Shown here: positions 27,544 to 37,018 of the stretch, one piece after another
Position numbering within the stretch: the first letter of the stretch is position 1
Layout: each line of letters opens with the position of its first letter
Source: an uncultured Eggerthella sp.
GTDB taxonomy: Bacteria; Actinomycetota; Coriobacteriia; Coriobacteriales; Eggerthellaceae
DNA length: 64,000 bases
NCBI GenBank assembly: GCA_900538545.1
Contig: UPYK01000007.1
Location: 1 to 64,000 of the forward strand
Direction: 5' to 3'
The notes under the pieces: model-generated
Seen by the model: only the letters and a program-made list of their open reading frames with translations
Databases searched by the model: none
Told to the model about the DNA's origin: nothing
Program-made: the position numbers and the translations under genes

Positions 27544-28704
27544 TTGACCGACATTAAAAACACGTCCGTTATTGAATTCGACGACATTTCAGAAGATGAA
27601 ATGAACAAGATGATCGATGGAACGCTTACGGAATTCGACGAAGGCGATCTCATCGATGGCACCGTTGTCAAGATCGAGCATGATGAAGTGCTCGTTGATA
27701 TCGGATTCAAGAGCGAAGGTGTTATTCCTGCTCGTGAACTTTCTATCCGCAAAGACGCCGATCCTTCTGAGGTCGTTGAGCTGGGCGATCGCCTCGAGGC
27801 ACTTGTTCTCCAGAAGGAAGACAAAGATGGCCGTCTCATCCTCTCCAAGAAGCGCGCAGAGTACGAGCGTGCTTGGATTCAGGTCGAGGACAAATTCAAG
27901 GCTGGCGAAGTGGTCACCGGTGAAGTCATCGAAGTCGTCAAGGGTGGTCTTATCCTCGACATCGGTCTGCGTGGCTTCCTGCCGGCATCTCTCGTCGATC
28001 TCCGCCGCGTGAAGGATCTTACCGCTTATCTGGGCACCGAGATCGAAGCGCGCGTCATCGAAATGGATCGTAACCGCAACAACGTCGTTCTTTCTCGTCG
28101 TGTTCTTCTCGAAGAAGGCCGCAAGAACGAGCGTGCAGAGATCCTCGAGAAGCTCTCGAAGGGCATGCGCCTCAAGGGCACCGTTTCCTCCATCGTCGAT
28201 TTCGGCGCATTCGTCGACCTCGGCGGCATCGACGGTCTTATCCACATCTCCGAGCTCTCTTGGAGCCATGTCAACCATCCTTCTGAGGTCGTCAAGGTCA
28301 ACGAAGAGGTTGAGGTTGAAGTGCTCGACGTCGATCTGCAGCGCGAGCGCATCTCCCTCGGTCTCAAGCAGACTACGGAAGATCCTTGGATCAAGCTCGT
28401 TGAGGTCTATCCGGTCGACACCATCGTTGATGGTCGCGTGACCAAGATCGTTCCGTTCGGCGCCTTCATCGAACTGGGCGACAACGTGGAGGGTCTCGTT
28501 CACATCTCTGAGATGGCAATGAAGCACATCGATTCACCGAACCAGGTTGTGAGCGTTGGCGACGAAGTGAAGGTCAAGGTCATGGACGTGAATACCGACC
28601 GTCGTCGTATTTCGCTCTCCATGAAGGCAGCTGCTGAAGACCTCGGTATCGAGATCGATGTCGATGAACCCGAGCCGAAGGAAGAAGCCGAAGACGCTGA
28701 ATAG
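27544..28704 (+). CDS. rpsA: 30S ribosomal protein S1
   Basis: 386-residue S1 with four OB-fold S1 repeats at about residues 33-103, 120-189, 204-276 and 289-363. Repeats 3 and 4 carry the most canonical RNA-binding surface (VDFGAFVDLGG..GLIHISELS and VPFGAFIELGD..GLVHISEMA). Four repeats are usual for Gram-positive and actinobacterial S1. It helps mRNA bind to the 30S subunit. The start was taken at TTG 27544, where AAAGGGG ends 6 bases upstream. The frame is open to an ATG at 27487, but that ATG has no ribosome site. The acidic C-terminus (EPEPKEEAEDAE) is typical. Confidence 0.93.
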   Translation: MTDIKNTSVIEFDDISEDEMNKMIDGTLTEFDEGDLIDGTVVKIEHDEVLVDIGFKSEGVIPARELSIRKDADPSEVVELGDRLEALVLQKEDKDGRLILSKKRAEYERAWIQVEDKFKAGEVVTGEVIEVVKGGLILDIGLRGFLPASLVDLRRVKDLTAYLGTEIEARVIEMDRNRNNVVLSRRVLLEEGRKNERAEILEKLSKGMRLKGTVSSIVDFGAFVDLGGIDGLIHISELSWSHVNHPSEVVKVNEEVEVEVLDVDLQRERISLGLKQTTEDPWIKLVEVYPVDTIVDGRVTKIVPFGAFIELGDNVEGLVHISEMAMKHIDSPNQVVSVGDEVKVKVMDVNTDRRRISLSMKAAAEDLGIEIDVDEPEPKEEAEDAE

Positions 28705-29833
28705 CCCTAGGGCACATATTGCACTAGGTTTGAGCGGCGGGGTTGATAGCGCAACCTCAGCCGCTCTTCTTTTGTCGCAGGGTTACCGCGTGACAGGGGT
28801 GACCTGCGTCTTCAATGACGCCGATGCAGGAACAGCATCCGAGAAGTCGAGCACGATCGCTGCGGCTGAATCGGTGTGTCGCGCACTCGGTATCGATCAC
28901 GTGGTCTATGATGTGCGCGAAGTTTTCCGTGAACAGGTGATCGACCCATTCATTACCGACTGCGTGCAAGGTCTTACTCCTGCACCATGCGTGACCTGCA
29001 ATCGGTTCTGCAAGATTCCCGTTCTGTGTCAGGCAGCTGATGATCTGGGTTGCGAGAAGATCGCAACTGGTCATTACGCACGGGTGGTTGAAGACACGGC
29101 GCTTGGCCGGTTTGCGCTCAAGCGCGCGCTCGATGAAGCGAAGGACCAAACCTACATGCTCTCCTTGCTCACGCAGGATCAGCTTTCGCGTTTGGTGCTA
29201 CCTCTGGGAGGGTATACCAAACAAGAGGTGCGCCAATACGCGCTTGATCAGGGGATACCAGTCGCTAAGCGTCCTGAGAGCCAAGACCTTTGCTTTGTGG
29301 CAGGGGATTATCGCGATTTTCTGGTAGAACAAGGCGTCACGGATGATCCAGGTCCGATCATGACGCGCGATGGGGAAGTGGTGGGCACGCATCACGGCGT
29401 CCATCATTTCACGCTCGGACAGCGAAAAGGCTTGGGTGTTGCGATGGGGGAGCCTTATTTCGTGGTCGACAAGGATGCGCAAGCCAAATCGGTCACGATC
29501 GCTCCAAAGGATCGAGCGTTCATCTCAGCAGTTGAGGTGCGCGACTTGAACTGGATGCTTCCTTGTCCAAGCGAACCATGCAGTGTGAAGATCCGTTATC
29601 GTTCAAAACCTGCGCTTGCGCGCGTTATTCCGCTTGGTACGGATCGCTCGCTCGAGACCGACCGTTCATCCGATCACCAAGCTGATAGCGATCCTTCATT
29701 TGGCGCAGGTCGCGTACGCGTCGAGTTCTTCGAACCTCAGACTCTCACCGCGCCAGGTCAATGTTGTGCGTTTTATCAAGGGAGCGTACTCATAGGCGGT
29801 GGTATCATCGACACCGTAACATTTAGCGCGTAA
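28658..29833 (+). CDS. mnmA: tRNA-specific 2-thiouridylase
   Basis: Up to 391 residues. It thiolates U34 of tRNA-Lys, -Glu and -Gln using sulfur relayed through the IscS/Tus system. It carries the PP-loop LGLSGGVDSATSAALLL, the first catalytic Cys in PCVTCNRFCK, ATGHYARV, KDQTYMLSLL, and the second Cys in SQDLCFVAG. An insertion of about 20 polar residues (DRSLETDRSSDHQADSD) interrupts the C-terminal domain. The start is unclear. The only in-frame ATGs (28658, 28664) lie inside rpsA in another frame, giving a 47-base overlap, while similarity begins only near the rpsA stop. A CTG at 28697 would give a normal N-terminus. Confidence 0.9.
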   Translation: MSMNPSRRKKPKTLNSPRAHIALGLSGGVDSATSAALLLSQGYRVTGVTCVFNDADAGTASEKSSTIAAAESVCRALGIDHVVYDVREVFREQVIDPFITDCVQGLTPAPCVTCNRFCKIPVLCQAADDLGCEKIATGHYARVVEDTALGRFALKRALDEAKDQTYMLSLLTQDQLSRLVLPLGGYTKQEVRQYALDQGIPVAKRPESQDLCFVAGDYRDFLVEQGVTDDPGPIMTRDGEVVGTHHGVHHFTLGQRKGLGVAMGEPYFVVDKDAQAKSVTIAPKDRAFISAVEVRDLNWMLPCPSEPCSVKIRYRSKPALARVIPLGTDRSLETDRSSDHQADSDPSFGAGRVRVEFFEPQTLTAPGQCCAFYQGSVLIGGGIIDTVTFSA

Positions 29834-29920
29834 GATGCGTAGATGATCAAAGGTAATATAGAGTGACTTAGCGCACCAAGTAGTGTGCTCGTTCAACATT
29901 CAACATTCAAGGTGGCACCT

Positions 29921-30523
29921 ATGGCAAAACGTATCTTCATAACCGGTGGTATCGGGTCAGGGAAATCAACGTTGCTCGATTTTTTGCGCAGCCAGGGTGT
30001 TGCGACGGTCGAAGCCGATAAAGTTGGTCACGAGGTGCTCACCTTCGCGGATACCAAAGCTGAGCTGGCAGAGAAGTTCGGCAACGATATCTTCGATGAT
30101 GAAGGCAACGTGATGCGTCCCGCTCTTGCAGCGAAAGCGTTCGTTTCTCCCGAGATGACCGCGCTGCTCGATTCGGTCACCTTGAAGCGTGTGTACGCTG
30201 AATCGCTGCATCAGCTCGATGAGCTCGCACAAACGCATGATTTCGTTGCGCTCGAGATGGCTATCCTCGATGGTCGTGATGATTTCTACAAGAACGCCGA
30301 TGTAGTGCTTGCAGTGGTCACCACGCCGGAGGTACGTATCGCGCGCCTGGTCGGCCGTGGACTTACTGAAGAAGATGCGCGCAACCGCTTGAAGAATCAG
30401 GTTCCCGACAGCAAACGTGAAGCGATCGCTGATGTGGTGTTCTCCAATAATGGCACGATCGAAGACTTCGAGAATGAGATCGCGCTTTGGTGGGAGAGCT
30501 TCAAGAACGAGGCTGCAAAATGA
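29921..30523 (+). CDS. coaE: Dephospho-CoA kinase
   Basis: 200-residue enzyme that phosphorylates dephospho-CoA in the last step of CoA synthesis. The P-loop is [16 protein letters not shown] at the N-terminus, followed by [10 protein letters not shown] (the family's D-x-D-like substrate site), and the lid region is [26 protein letters not shown] precedes ATG 29921; an upstream in-frame start at 29885 lacks one. It overlaps uvrB by four bases. Confidence 0.93.
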   Translation: MAKRIFITGGIGSGKSTLLDFLRSQGVATVEADKVGHEVLTFADTKAELAEKFGNDIFDDEGNVMRPALAAKAFVSPEMTALLDSVTLKRVYAESLHQLDELAQTHDFVALEMAILDGRDDFYKNADVVLAVVTTPEVRIARLVGRGLTEEDARNRLKNQVPDSKREAIADVVFSNNGTIEDFENEIALWWESFKNEAAK

Positions 30524-32640
30524 GTCATCTTCAAAATATCGATGGCACCCAGATGGAAGGGAAGTTGCCGGTCACGCGCCTTTCCAATCAGCCCTTCGAA
30601 GTGGTTTCCGAATTCGAGCCAGCTGGCGATCAGCCCGAAGCGATCGAACAGCTTGCGAAGAATATCGAAGCGGGCATGCGCTACCAAACCCTGCTTGGTG
30701 TAACGGGGTCTGGAAAGACCTATACGGTCGCAAAGACGATCGAAGCCATCCAGCGCCCTACGCTCATCCTGGCTCCGAACAAGACGCTCGCGGCTCAGCT
30801 CGCAGCCGAGCTCAAGGAGTTCTTTCCGAACAATGCTGTGGTCTACTTCGTTTCGTATTACGACTATTATCAGCCGGAAGCCTATGTTCCCACCACCGAT
30901 ACGTTCATCGAAAAGGATGCTTCCATCAATGAAGAGGTTGAGAAGCTGCGTCATGCGGCAACTTCCGCCTTGCTCTCGCGACGCGATGTGATCGTGGTCG
31001 CTTCGGTATCGTGCATCTACGGTATCGGTTCTCCTGCTGAATATGCAGGCATGGCCGCGTTCTTGGACAAGGAAGTCGAGCAAGATCGCGACGAGCTCAT
31101 CATGAAGCTCATCGATATCCAATACGATCGCAATGACTACGACCTGCAACGCGGAACATTCCGCGTGCGCGGCGATGCTCTCGATATCTTCCCGCCGTAT
31201 TCCGACAATCCGCTTCGTGTGGAATTTTGGGGCGACGAGATCGAGCTTATCGCTGAAGTCGATAAGGTGACTGGAGAGGTCGTCACTGAATTCGAGGCAC
31301 TGCCTGTTTGGCCAGCAACGCACTATGTAGCATCACGGCCTGCGATCGAACGCGCGCTCGATACGATCCGTACTGAACTCCAGCAGCGTCTGGAAGAGTT
31401 CAACAAAGAGGGTAAGCTGCTCGAAGCGCAGCGCTTGGAAATGCGTACCACCTACGACCTCGAGATGATCGAGACCATGGGCTTCTGTTCAGGCATCGAG
31501 AACTATTCGCGCCATCTGGATGGGCGTGCTCCTGGTGTACCTCCTTATACGCTCATCGATTATTTCCCGGAAGACTTCGTCTGCTTCATCGACGAGAGTC
31601 ACGTGACGGTACCGCAGGTGCGCGGCATGTATGAAGGCGACCGCTCGCGCAAGACCACGCTCGCAGAACACGGCTTCCGCTTGCCTTCGTGCTTGGATAA
31701 CCGCCCGCTGCGTTTCGATGAATTCGAGGAGCGCATCCCGCAGTTCATCTACACCTCTGCTACGCCTGGCGATTACGAGGAGCGCGTGAGCGAGAGCGTG
31801 GTCGAACAGATCATCCGTCCGACGGGTCTTCTCGACCCCAAGATCACGGTGAAGCCGATCAAATCGCAGATCGACGACATCATCGACGAAGCGAAGATCC
31901 GTGTGACGAAGAAGGAGCGCGTGCTCATCACTACGCTCACCAAGCGTATGGCTGAAGATCTCACTGAATACTTGCTCGATCAGGGCGTGAAGGCGCGCTA
32001 TATGCATTCCGATATCGGCACGATCGAACGCGTCGAGATACTGCGTGACTTGCGCCTAGGTGAGTTCGATGTGCTCGTAGGCATCAACCTGTTGCGTGAA
32101 GGCCTCGACTTGCCCGAGGTTTCGCTCGTGGCCATCCTTGATGCCGATAAGGAAGGTTTCTTGCGCAATCATCGTTCGCTCATTCAGACGATCGGCCGTG
32201 CTGCACGAAATGCGGAAGGCGAGGTCATCATGTACGCCGACGTGATGACCGATTCGATGAGCCGTGCTATCAAGGAGACCGAGCGCAGACGTTCGCTCCA
32301 GATCGCCTTCAACGAAGAGCATGGCATCGTACCCACTACCATCCGCAAAGGCATCAATGATATCACTGATCAGCTGGGTGGCGATGACGAACGGAGCGCT
32401 GAAGAGGTCAACCGCGAGCTTGCGAACCTCTCTCGTGGTGAGGTCATGCGCGTTATCTCCGATATGGAGAACGAGATGATCGCAGCGTCGCAGGCGATGG
32501 ACTTCGAGAAGGCAGCCACCTTGCGCGATGAGATCGTGTCTCTGCGCATTCAGCTCGAAGGAAAATCCGAGACCGATGTTATGGGCGAGCTAAAGAAAAC
32601 CGCCCGCAAGGGATCAGCTTACGGGCGGCGCAAACGTTAG
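30520..32640 (+). CDS. uvrB: UvrABC excinuclease subunit B
   Basis: 706-residue damage-verification helicase of nucleotide excision repair. Visible features are Walker [11 protein letters not shown], the beta-hairpin [16 protein letters not shown] that probes the lesion, the DESH box, motif [11 protein letters not shown], and the C-terminal UVR motif (about residues 655-690) that contacts UvrC and UvrA. The start overlaps the coaE stop (ATGA at 30520). The length is typical apart from a short extra N-terminus. An inverted repeat (32600-32628) spans its last codons without a T-run. Confidence 0.96.
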   Translation: MSHLQNIDGTQMEGKLPVTRLSNQPFEVVSEFEPAGDQPEAIEQLAKNIEAGMRYQTLLGVTGSGKTYTVAKTIEAIQRPTLILAPNKTLAAQLAAELKEFFPNNAVVYFVSYYDYYQPEAYVPTTDTFIEKDASINEEVEKLRHAATSALLSRRDVIVVASVSCIYGIGSPAEYAGMAAFLDKEVEQDRDELIMKLIDIQYDRNDYDLQRGTFRVRGDALDIFPPYSDNPLRVEFWGDEIELIAEVDKVTGEVVTEFEALPVWPATHYVASRPAIERALDTIRTELQQRLEEFNKEGKLLEAQRLEMRTTYDLEMIETMGFCSGIENYSRHLDGRAPGVPPYTLIDYFPEDFVCFIDESHVTVPQVRGMYEGDRSRKTTLAEHGFRLPSCLDNRPLRFDEFEERIPQFIYTSATPGDYEERVSESVVEQIIRPTGLLDPKITVKPIKSQIDDIIDEAKIRVTKKERVLITTLTKRMAEDLTEYLLDQGVKARYMHSDIGTIERVEILRDLRLGEFDVLVGINLLREGLDLPEVSLVAILDADKEGFLRNHRSLIQTIGRAARNAEGEVIMYADVMTDSMSRAIKETERRRSLQIAFNEEHGIVPTTIRKGINDITDQLGGDDERSAEEVNRELANLSRGEVMRVISDMENEMIAASQAMDFEKAATLRDEIVSLRIQLEGKSETDVMGELKKTARKGSAYGRRKR

Positions 32641-32654
32641 ATCGTTTCACTGGC

Positions 32655-35600
32655 TTAGAAGTGGCCGGTGAAGAGGAACTTCAAGCGCTTCCAGAAATTC
32701 GGCTTCTTCGGGAACTGTTCGACAAGCTGAATCTCTACGGTAGCGGGTTCGCTATCGCGCGGCAGGATCTCGACCTCAGCAGGAGGGATCACTGTTGCTT
32801 TTTCGTCGGACTCTTTCGCTTCCGGTGCGCTCACATCTGAAGCAGCTGAGGTTTCGGGCTGCTGCGGTGTGCGTTCTTGTTGTGAAACCGCCTCTGGTGC
32901 TTCTGTTGGAGCTGCAACAGCGGGCGTTCCGGTAACCGTGCTTTCAGGGCTGCTCGGAGCAGTTTGCTCTGATGCTTCTGTGCTCTGAGCCGTCGTAGAG
33001 GCGCTAGCTGGTTGTTCAGAGGCAAGCACCGTTTCGGGGGAAGATGCAACAGAAGCAGGGGTGCGGCCGAGGTTCAGGCTCACCTCTTCAGGCGCAACAG
33101 GCGCTTGCGTCCGAGCAGCTGCGGCACTTGCGGCTGCCATAGCGGCTGAAGCGGCGGTGGGCACCGTAGAAGCAGCTGTTCCTTCGGATTGAAGGCGCGA
33201 GGTGATGCGCGTAGCCTTCTCAGCGATGGCTGCGCGATCCGATTCGGGCACTGCTTGCTGTTCCGCTACAGGCGCAGCAGCTTCCTGTGGCTCTTCATCG
33301 TGAGAGATCGTCTCGATGTCGATCGCCTGAGCGTTCTTGCTCGTTACTACGCCGGGCTCACCTTCGGTGAGATTGACTTCGAGCGGATAGGGAACCTCAA
33401 GATCGATGGAACTCTGAAGGTTGCCATCAACATCTTCACGCGAAGTAGAACGCGGTTCTTCGATGATATGATTGATGTGAGAGCGGGCTGCGCGTGCGAT
33501 CGCTCCTTCTTCACGGTTGACCACCGAGTCTTCGAAATCAACTTCGGCCTTATGGATGAGGAACGCCTGCGAATCGAAGGATTCGATGCGTCCATCCGAT
33601 GTCTCTTCGGCGAAGTATTCCAGCGGCGTGTATTCGAGGTTCGACTCGAGCATGCGCAGCTTTGCCGTGTCAGAAAGCGAAACATCCAAATAGTCGAGCA
33701 CGATCTCCTTCAAAGCGGGATTGAGGATGGGCCAGGCGATCTCAACGCGCTTATCCATATTGCGCGTCATGAGGTCGGCGCTCGAAAGATAGATCTCCAT
33801 ATCTTCAGCTACGCCGAAACCATAGATGCGACTGTGCTCAAGCAGGCGCCCTACGATCGAAACAACCTCGACGTTCTCGGTGTAACCCTTGATACCTGGC
33901 ACGATACAGGAGATACCGCGTACGAAAAGCGTGGTGTGAACGCCCGCTTGCGAAGCTTCAACGATCTTGTCGATCGTGTCCTTATCGGTGATCGAGTTCG
34001 TCTTGAACACCAGCCCGTTCGGAAGACCTTCCTTAGCGCGCCTGATCTGCTCGTCGATCTTCTCAAGGATCATGGGCTTGATCTGAAGCGGAGCGACCGA
34101 GAGCGTGGTGTAGTTGGTAGAGATGTTCTCAAGGCTCATGTTCTTGAAGAACTCAGCTGCGTCCTTACCGATGTTCGGATCGGTGGTCATGAACGAGAAG
34201 TCAGTATAGAGCTTGGAGGTCTTCTCGTTGTAGTTGCCGGTGCCTAGCTGGGTGATGCGCTGCAGGCCATTATCGGTCGTGCGCGTGATGACGCAGATCT
34301 TGGAGTGGACCTTGTAATCGCGGAAGCCATAGATAACATGCGCACCTGCTTGTTCGAAGCGTTGCGACCATTCGATGTTGTTCGATTCATCGAAGCGCGC
34401 ACGCAATTCGAAGAGCGCGGTAACCTCTTTACCGTTCTCCGCTGCAGCAAGAAGCGCTTCGGCAAGATGCGATTGGCTCGCAAGGCGGTAGAGCGTGATC
34501 TTGATCGAAAGCACGGCAGGATCGGCTGCTGCTTCGCGCAACAGATTGATGAATGGATCCATGCTCTGATAGGGGTAGGACACCAGTTTGTCGTGCTCGA
34601 TGACTTGCTGCATGACCGAACGATTCTGGTCGATACATGCAGGCCAGGCAGGGGTGAACGGTTTATTGGTGAGCTTAGCAGCGATCTCGGGGTCGACAAG
34701 ATCGGGAAGGCCCCAAGCGTAGCTCATATCGAGCGGCACGTTGGTAACGAACACCTGATCAGCGTCGATATTCAAACGGGGGAGCAAGAACTCCTTCGTT
34801 ACTGCGGAGAGCGCGGTGTCGGTCTCAAGGCGAACAGGGGTAAGGCGAGCGCGCTTCTTTAAGATGCGCTTCATGTGCTCGCGGTAGTCATAATCGATCT
34901 CGTCGATATCGGCATTCGGATCGATGTCAGCATTGCGTGTGACGCAGATAACGCTCGCGCGCTTCGTGCTGTACATGGAGAACACTTCATCGACGATGAG
35001 CTTCAAGGCGTTTTCGAGCAGGATGAACTGCGTACCTTCACCAGGCAGGAGGATGAGGCGTTTCGCCTGACGGGGAAGGGGGATCAAGCCGAAGTTCACA
35101 TCTTCGGCACCCACGTTCTTCGCCTTCTTCTTGGCCTTTGCTTCTTCGTCTTCTGAAAGATCCTTGGGCAGTTCCTCGTTCAAACGCAGCAGGATGTAGA
35201 GCTTGCCGTTCTCGAAATGAGGGAAGGGGTGGCGTGCGTTGATGATCTGAGGCGAGAGACAGGGGACAACGTGATCGTCGAGGTAAGAATGGAGGAACTC
35301 GCGCTGTTCGTCGGAGAGGTCCTTCACCTGCAGATTGCGAATCCCGTATTCTTCGAGCTGGTCTTGGATGCTCAGGAAGATGCGCTCCTGCTCTGGGTAG
35401 AGTTCGTGGCAACGCTGATAGATGGCATTGAGCTGCTCTTCAGGCGTCATGAGCGTTTTGTTGTCGCGGATCTCCTTCTTGATGAGCGAAAGGTCGGTCA
35501 AGCTGCCGACGCGCACCATGAAGAACTCCTGGAGGTTGCTCGAGAAGATGGAGACGAACGTAAGACGCTCGAGCAGCGGAACGTTGCTGTCTTCGCCCTG

Positions 35601-35726
35601 ATCGAGCACGCGCTTATTGAACGTGAGCCATGAAAGCTCGCGATTTTGCATATACGGAAGGCGCTCAAGGCGCTTCTTGTGCGATGATGAATCGTTGTCG
35701 TGAGTCTGCTGTTTTTTAGCTACCAT
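32655..35726 (-). CDS. ppk1: Polyphosphate kinase 1 with long C-terminal extension
   Basis: 1023-residue enzyme forming inorganic polyphosphate from ATP. Residues 1 to about 705 match full PPK1: N-terminal YMQNRELSWLTFNKRVLDQ, and the phosphorylated His in YKVHSKICVITR. PPK1 is normally about 690-740 residues. Here about 318 extra residues follow, rich in Ala, Glu, Pro, Ser and Thr and probably disordered. They end in the basic-aromatic segment PNFWKRLKFLFTGHF, which could contact a membrane or partner. The start codon at 35726 has AAGGGG 12 bases upstream, a loose spacing. It is convergent with uvrB, and ppx lies upstream on the same strand. Confidence 0.94.
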   Translation of the reverse strand: MVAKKQQTHDNDSSSHKKRLERLPYMQNRELSWLTFNKRVLDQGEDSNVPLLERLTFVSIFSSNLQEFFMVRVGSLTDLSLIKKEIRDNKTLMTPEEQLNAIYQRCHELYPEQERIFLSIQDQLEEYGIRNLQVKDLSDEQREFLHSYLDDHVVPCLSPQIINARHPFPHFENGKLYILLRLNEELPKDLSEDEEAKAKKKAKNVGAEDVNFGLIPLPRQAKRLILLPGEGTQFILLENALKLIVDEVFSMYSTKRASVICVTRNADIDPNADIDEIDYDYREHMKRILKKRARLTPVRLETDTALSAVTKEFLLPRLNIDADQVFVTNVPLDMSYAWGLPDLVDPEIAAKLTNKPFTPAWPACIDQNRSVMQQVIEHDKLVSYPYQSMDPFINLLREAAADPAVLSIKITLYRLASQSHLAEALLAAAENGKEVTALFELRARFDESNNIEWSQRFEQAGAHVIYGFRDYKVHSKICVITRTTDNGLQRITQLGTGNYNEKTSKLYTDFSFMTTDPNIGKDAAEFFKNMSLENISTNYTTLSVAPLQIKPMILEKIDEQIRRAKEGLPNGLVFKTNSITDKDTIDKIVEASQAGVHTTLFVRGISCIVPGIKGYTENVEVVSIVGRLLEHSRIYGFGVAEDMEIYLSSADLMTRNMDKRVEIAWPILNPALKEIVLDYLDVSLSDTAKLRMLESNLEYTPLEYFAEETSDGRIESFDSQAFLIHKAEVDFEDSVVNREEGAIARAARSHINHIIEEPRSTSREDVDGNLQSSIDLEVPYPLEVNLTEGEPGVVTSKNAQAIDIETISHDEEPQEAAAPVAEQQAVPESDRAAIAEKATRITSRLQSEGTAASTVPTAASAAMAAASAAAARTQAPVAPEEVSLNLGRTPASVASSPETVLASEQPASASTTAQSTEASEQTAPSSPESTVTGTPAVAAPTEAPEAVSQQERTPQQPETSAASDVSAPEAKESDEKATVIPPAEVEILPRDSEPATVEIQLVEQFPKKPNFWKRLKFLFTGHF

Positions 35727-35858
35727 AATCGTTTCATTGCCCCTTCAAGACGGTTCATGGTAAAGACGCGTTTATTCACCATGAGGTGAACGCGCGAAAC
35801 TGTCCAAAATGATTGTACCAATACTTACGAAGAGCGAACCGACATTATTAAGTAATAA

Positions 35859-36788
35859 TCAGGCAACATTTCCAAGGATACGCTCGATTAAGAAGCCTTC
35901 GCGCACGCCATGTTTGGCGATTCTGAGCCTATGTGCACCGCTGAGCGCGAACACGCGGGCAATGATCACGCATCCTGGAATGAACGTATGGATGCGATCA
36001 GGGATGGTTTGGAGCGCCTTGATCATGAAGGCATCGGGATCGCGCGAATAGGCGGCAAGGATCTCATCAAGTTGTTCGGGGAGCAATTCGGAAGAGCGTT
36101 TTCCTTCGCGGAATACATCGCCATACACCTTTGCAGCGCTGCGGATCGCACCTCCGATACCGACCAGTTCCTTGTGTTCGAAGACCGTTTCTGGAAGATC
36201 AGCGTAGAGCGCATCGAACGCCTCTGCGATCGCCGCCATCTCGCTCGTGCTTGGCAAGATGCCCGAGACGTATTGCGTGAACGAGGAAAGCGAACCGAGT
36301 GGGAGGCTCGTTGCGGCCTGAAGCTTTCCTTTGGAGAGCGCGGTAAGTTCGGTCGAACCACCGCCGATATCGACCAGCGTAGCTGTTTCGATGCTTCCAT
36401 CAAGGCTCGCACCTGCAAGACCGAGCAGCGCCTCTTCTTCGTTCGTGAGCAGCGTGATGGGGACTCCGCAGTTCTTCTCGATCGCCTGCTTGGCGCTTTC
36501 GCTGTTCTTTGCGTTGCGAAGCACCGCAGTCGCGAAGACGCGCACTGCATCGGGGGAGAAATAGGAGGCGCGCTCGATCTGCTCACGCAAGATGCGAGAA
36601 GCCTTCTTGATGCCTTTCTCGTTCAATTTCCCATTCTTAACATAAGAGGAGATACCTGCCATCTCCTTGTAGTTGAGGAGCACCGTGATATCTTTCTTCG
36701 TAAGAAAATCGGACGGGACATCGGGCAGTGCATAGATACAGAGTCTGATCGTGTTCGAACCGAAATCGATCACTGCGTAGCGACTCAT
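35859..36788 (-). CDS. ppx: Exopolyphosphatase / Ppx-GppA family phosphatase
   Basis: 309-residue member of the actin-like (ASKHA) Ppx/GppA family, hydrolysing polyphosphate ends or pppGpp. The phosphate-1 motif is YAVIDFGSNTIRLCIY, followed by TAVLRNAKNSESA with the family's Arg and by LVDIGGGSTELTAL (phosphate-2). It has only the two-domain core; the C-terminal HD-like domains of E. coli Ppx are missing, as in short actinobacterial forms. AAGGAGG stands just ahead of ATG 36788. It precedes ppk1 by about 130 bases on the same strand, so making and breaking of polyphosphate are linked. Confidence 0.92.
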   Translation of the reverse strand: MSRYAVIDFGSNTIRLCIYALPDVPSDFLTKKDITVLLNYKEMAGISSYVKNGKLNEKGIKKASRILREQIERASYFSPDAVRVFATAVLRNAKNSESAKQAIEKNCGVPITLLTNEEEALLGLAGASLDGSIETATLVDIGGGSTELTALSKGKLQAATSLPLGSLSSFTQYVSGILPSTSEMAAIAEAFDALYADLPETVFEHKELVGIGGAIRSAAKVYGDVFREGKRSSELLPEQLDEILAAYSRDPDAFMIKALQTIPDRIHTFIPGCVIIARVFALSGAHRLRIAKHGVREGFLIERILGNVA

Positions 36789-37018
36789 AGAAGGCCTCCT
36801 TGTGTTCATCGATAGGGCTATAGTACGCGAGGAAGACGCTCTTTTGGGCGGTCTTTTCCTAGAATGCATGCGAATCATTCATAAGTTCACAAGGCAAGGA
36901 GCATTCAGTAAGAAAAAGTATTATCCTAGTTCAAGCGACAGAAATCAGCGCAATGCACGAGTGTTTCGCTCAAAAGTTGCACAGCGCCTATGCACACCGG
37001 GATCAAGGGGGACTACCA

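Noticed and set aside
32600..32628. CCGCCCG/CGGGCGG inverted repeat at the uvrB 3' end as a terminator
   Set aside because: It lies within the coding sequence, has a 15-base loop, and no T-run follows.
33189..34247. Long open frame on the plus strand inside ppk1
   Set aside because: It is the antisense of a certain PPK1 coding region, has no ribosome site, and its composition is that expected from codon bias of the real gene. The same applies to antisense frames at 1311-2291, 3090-3896, 19315-20274, 27589-28527, 39680-40642, 41581-42741 and 45970-46935.
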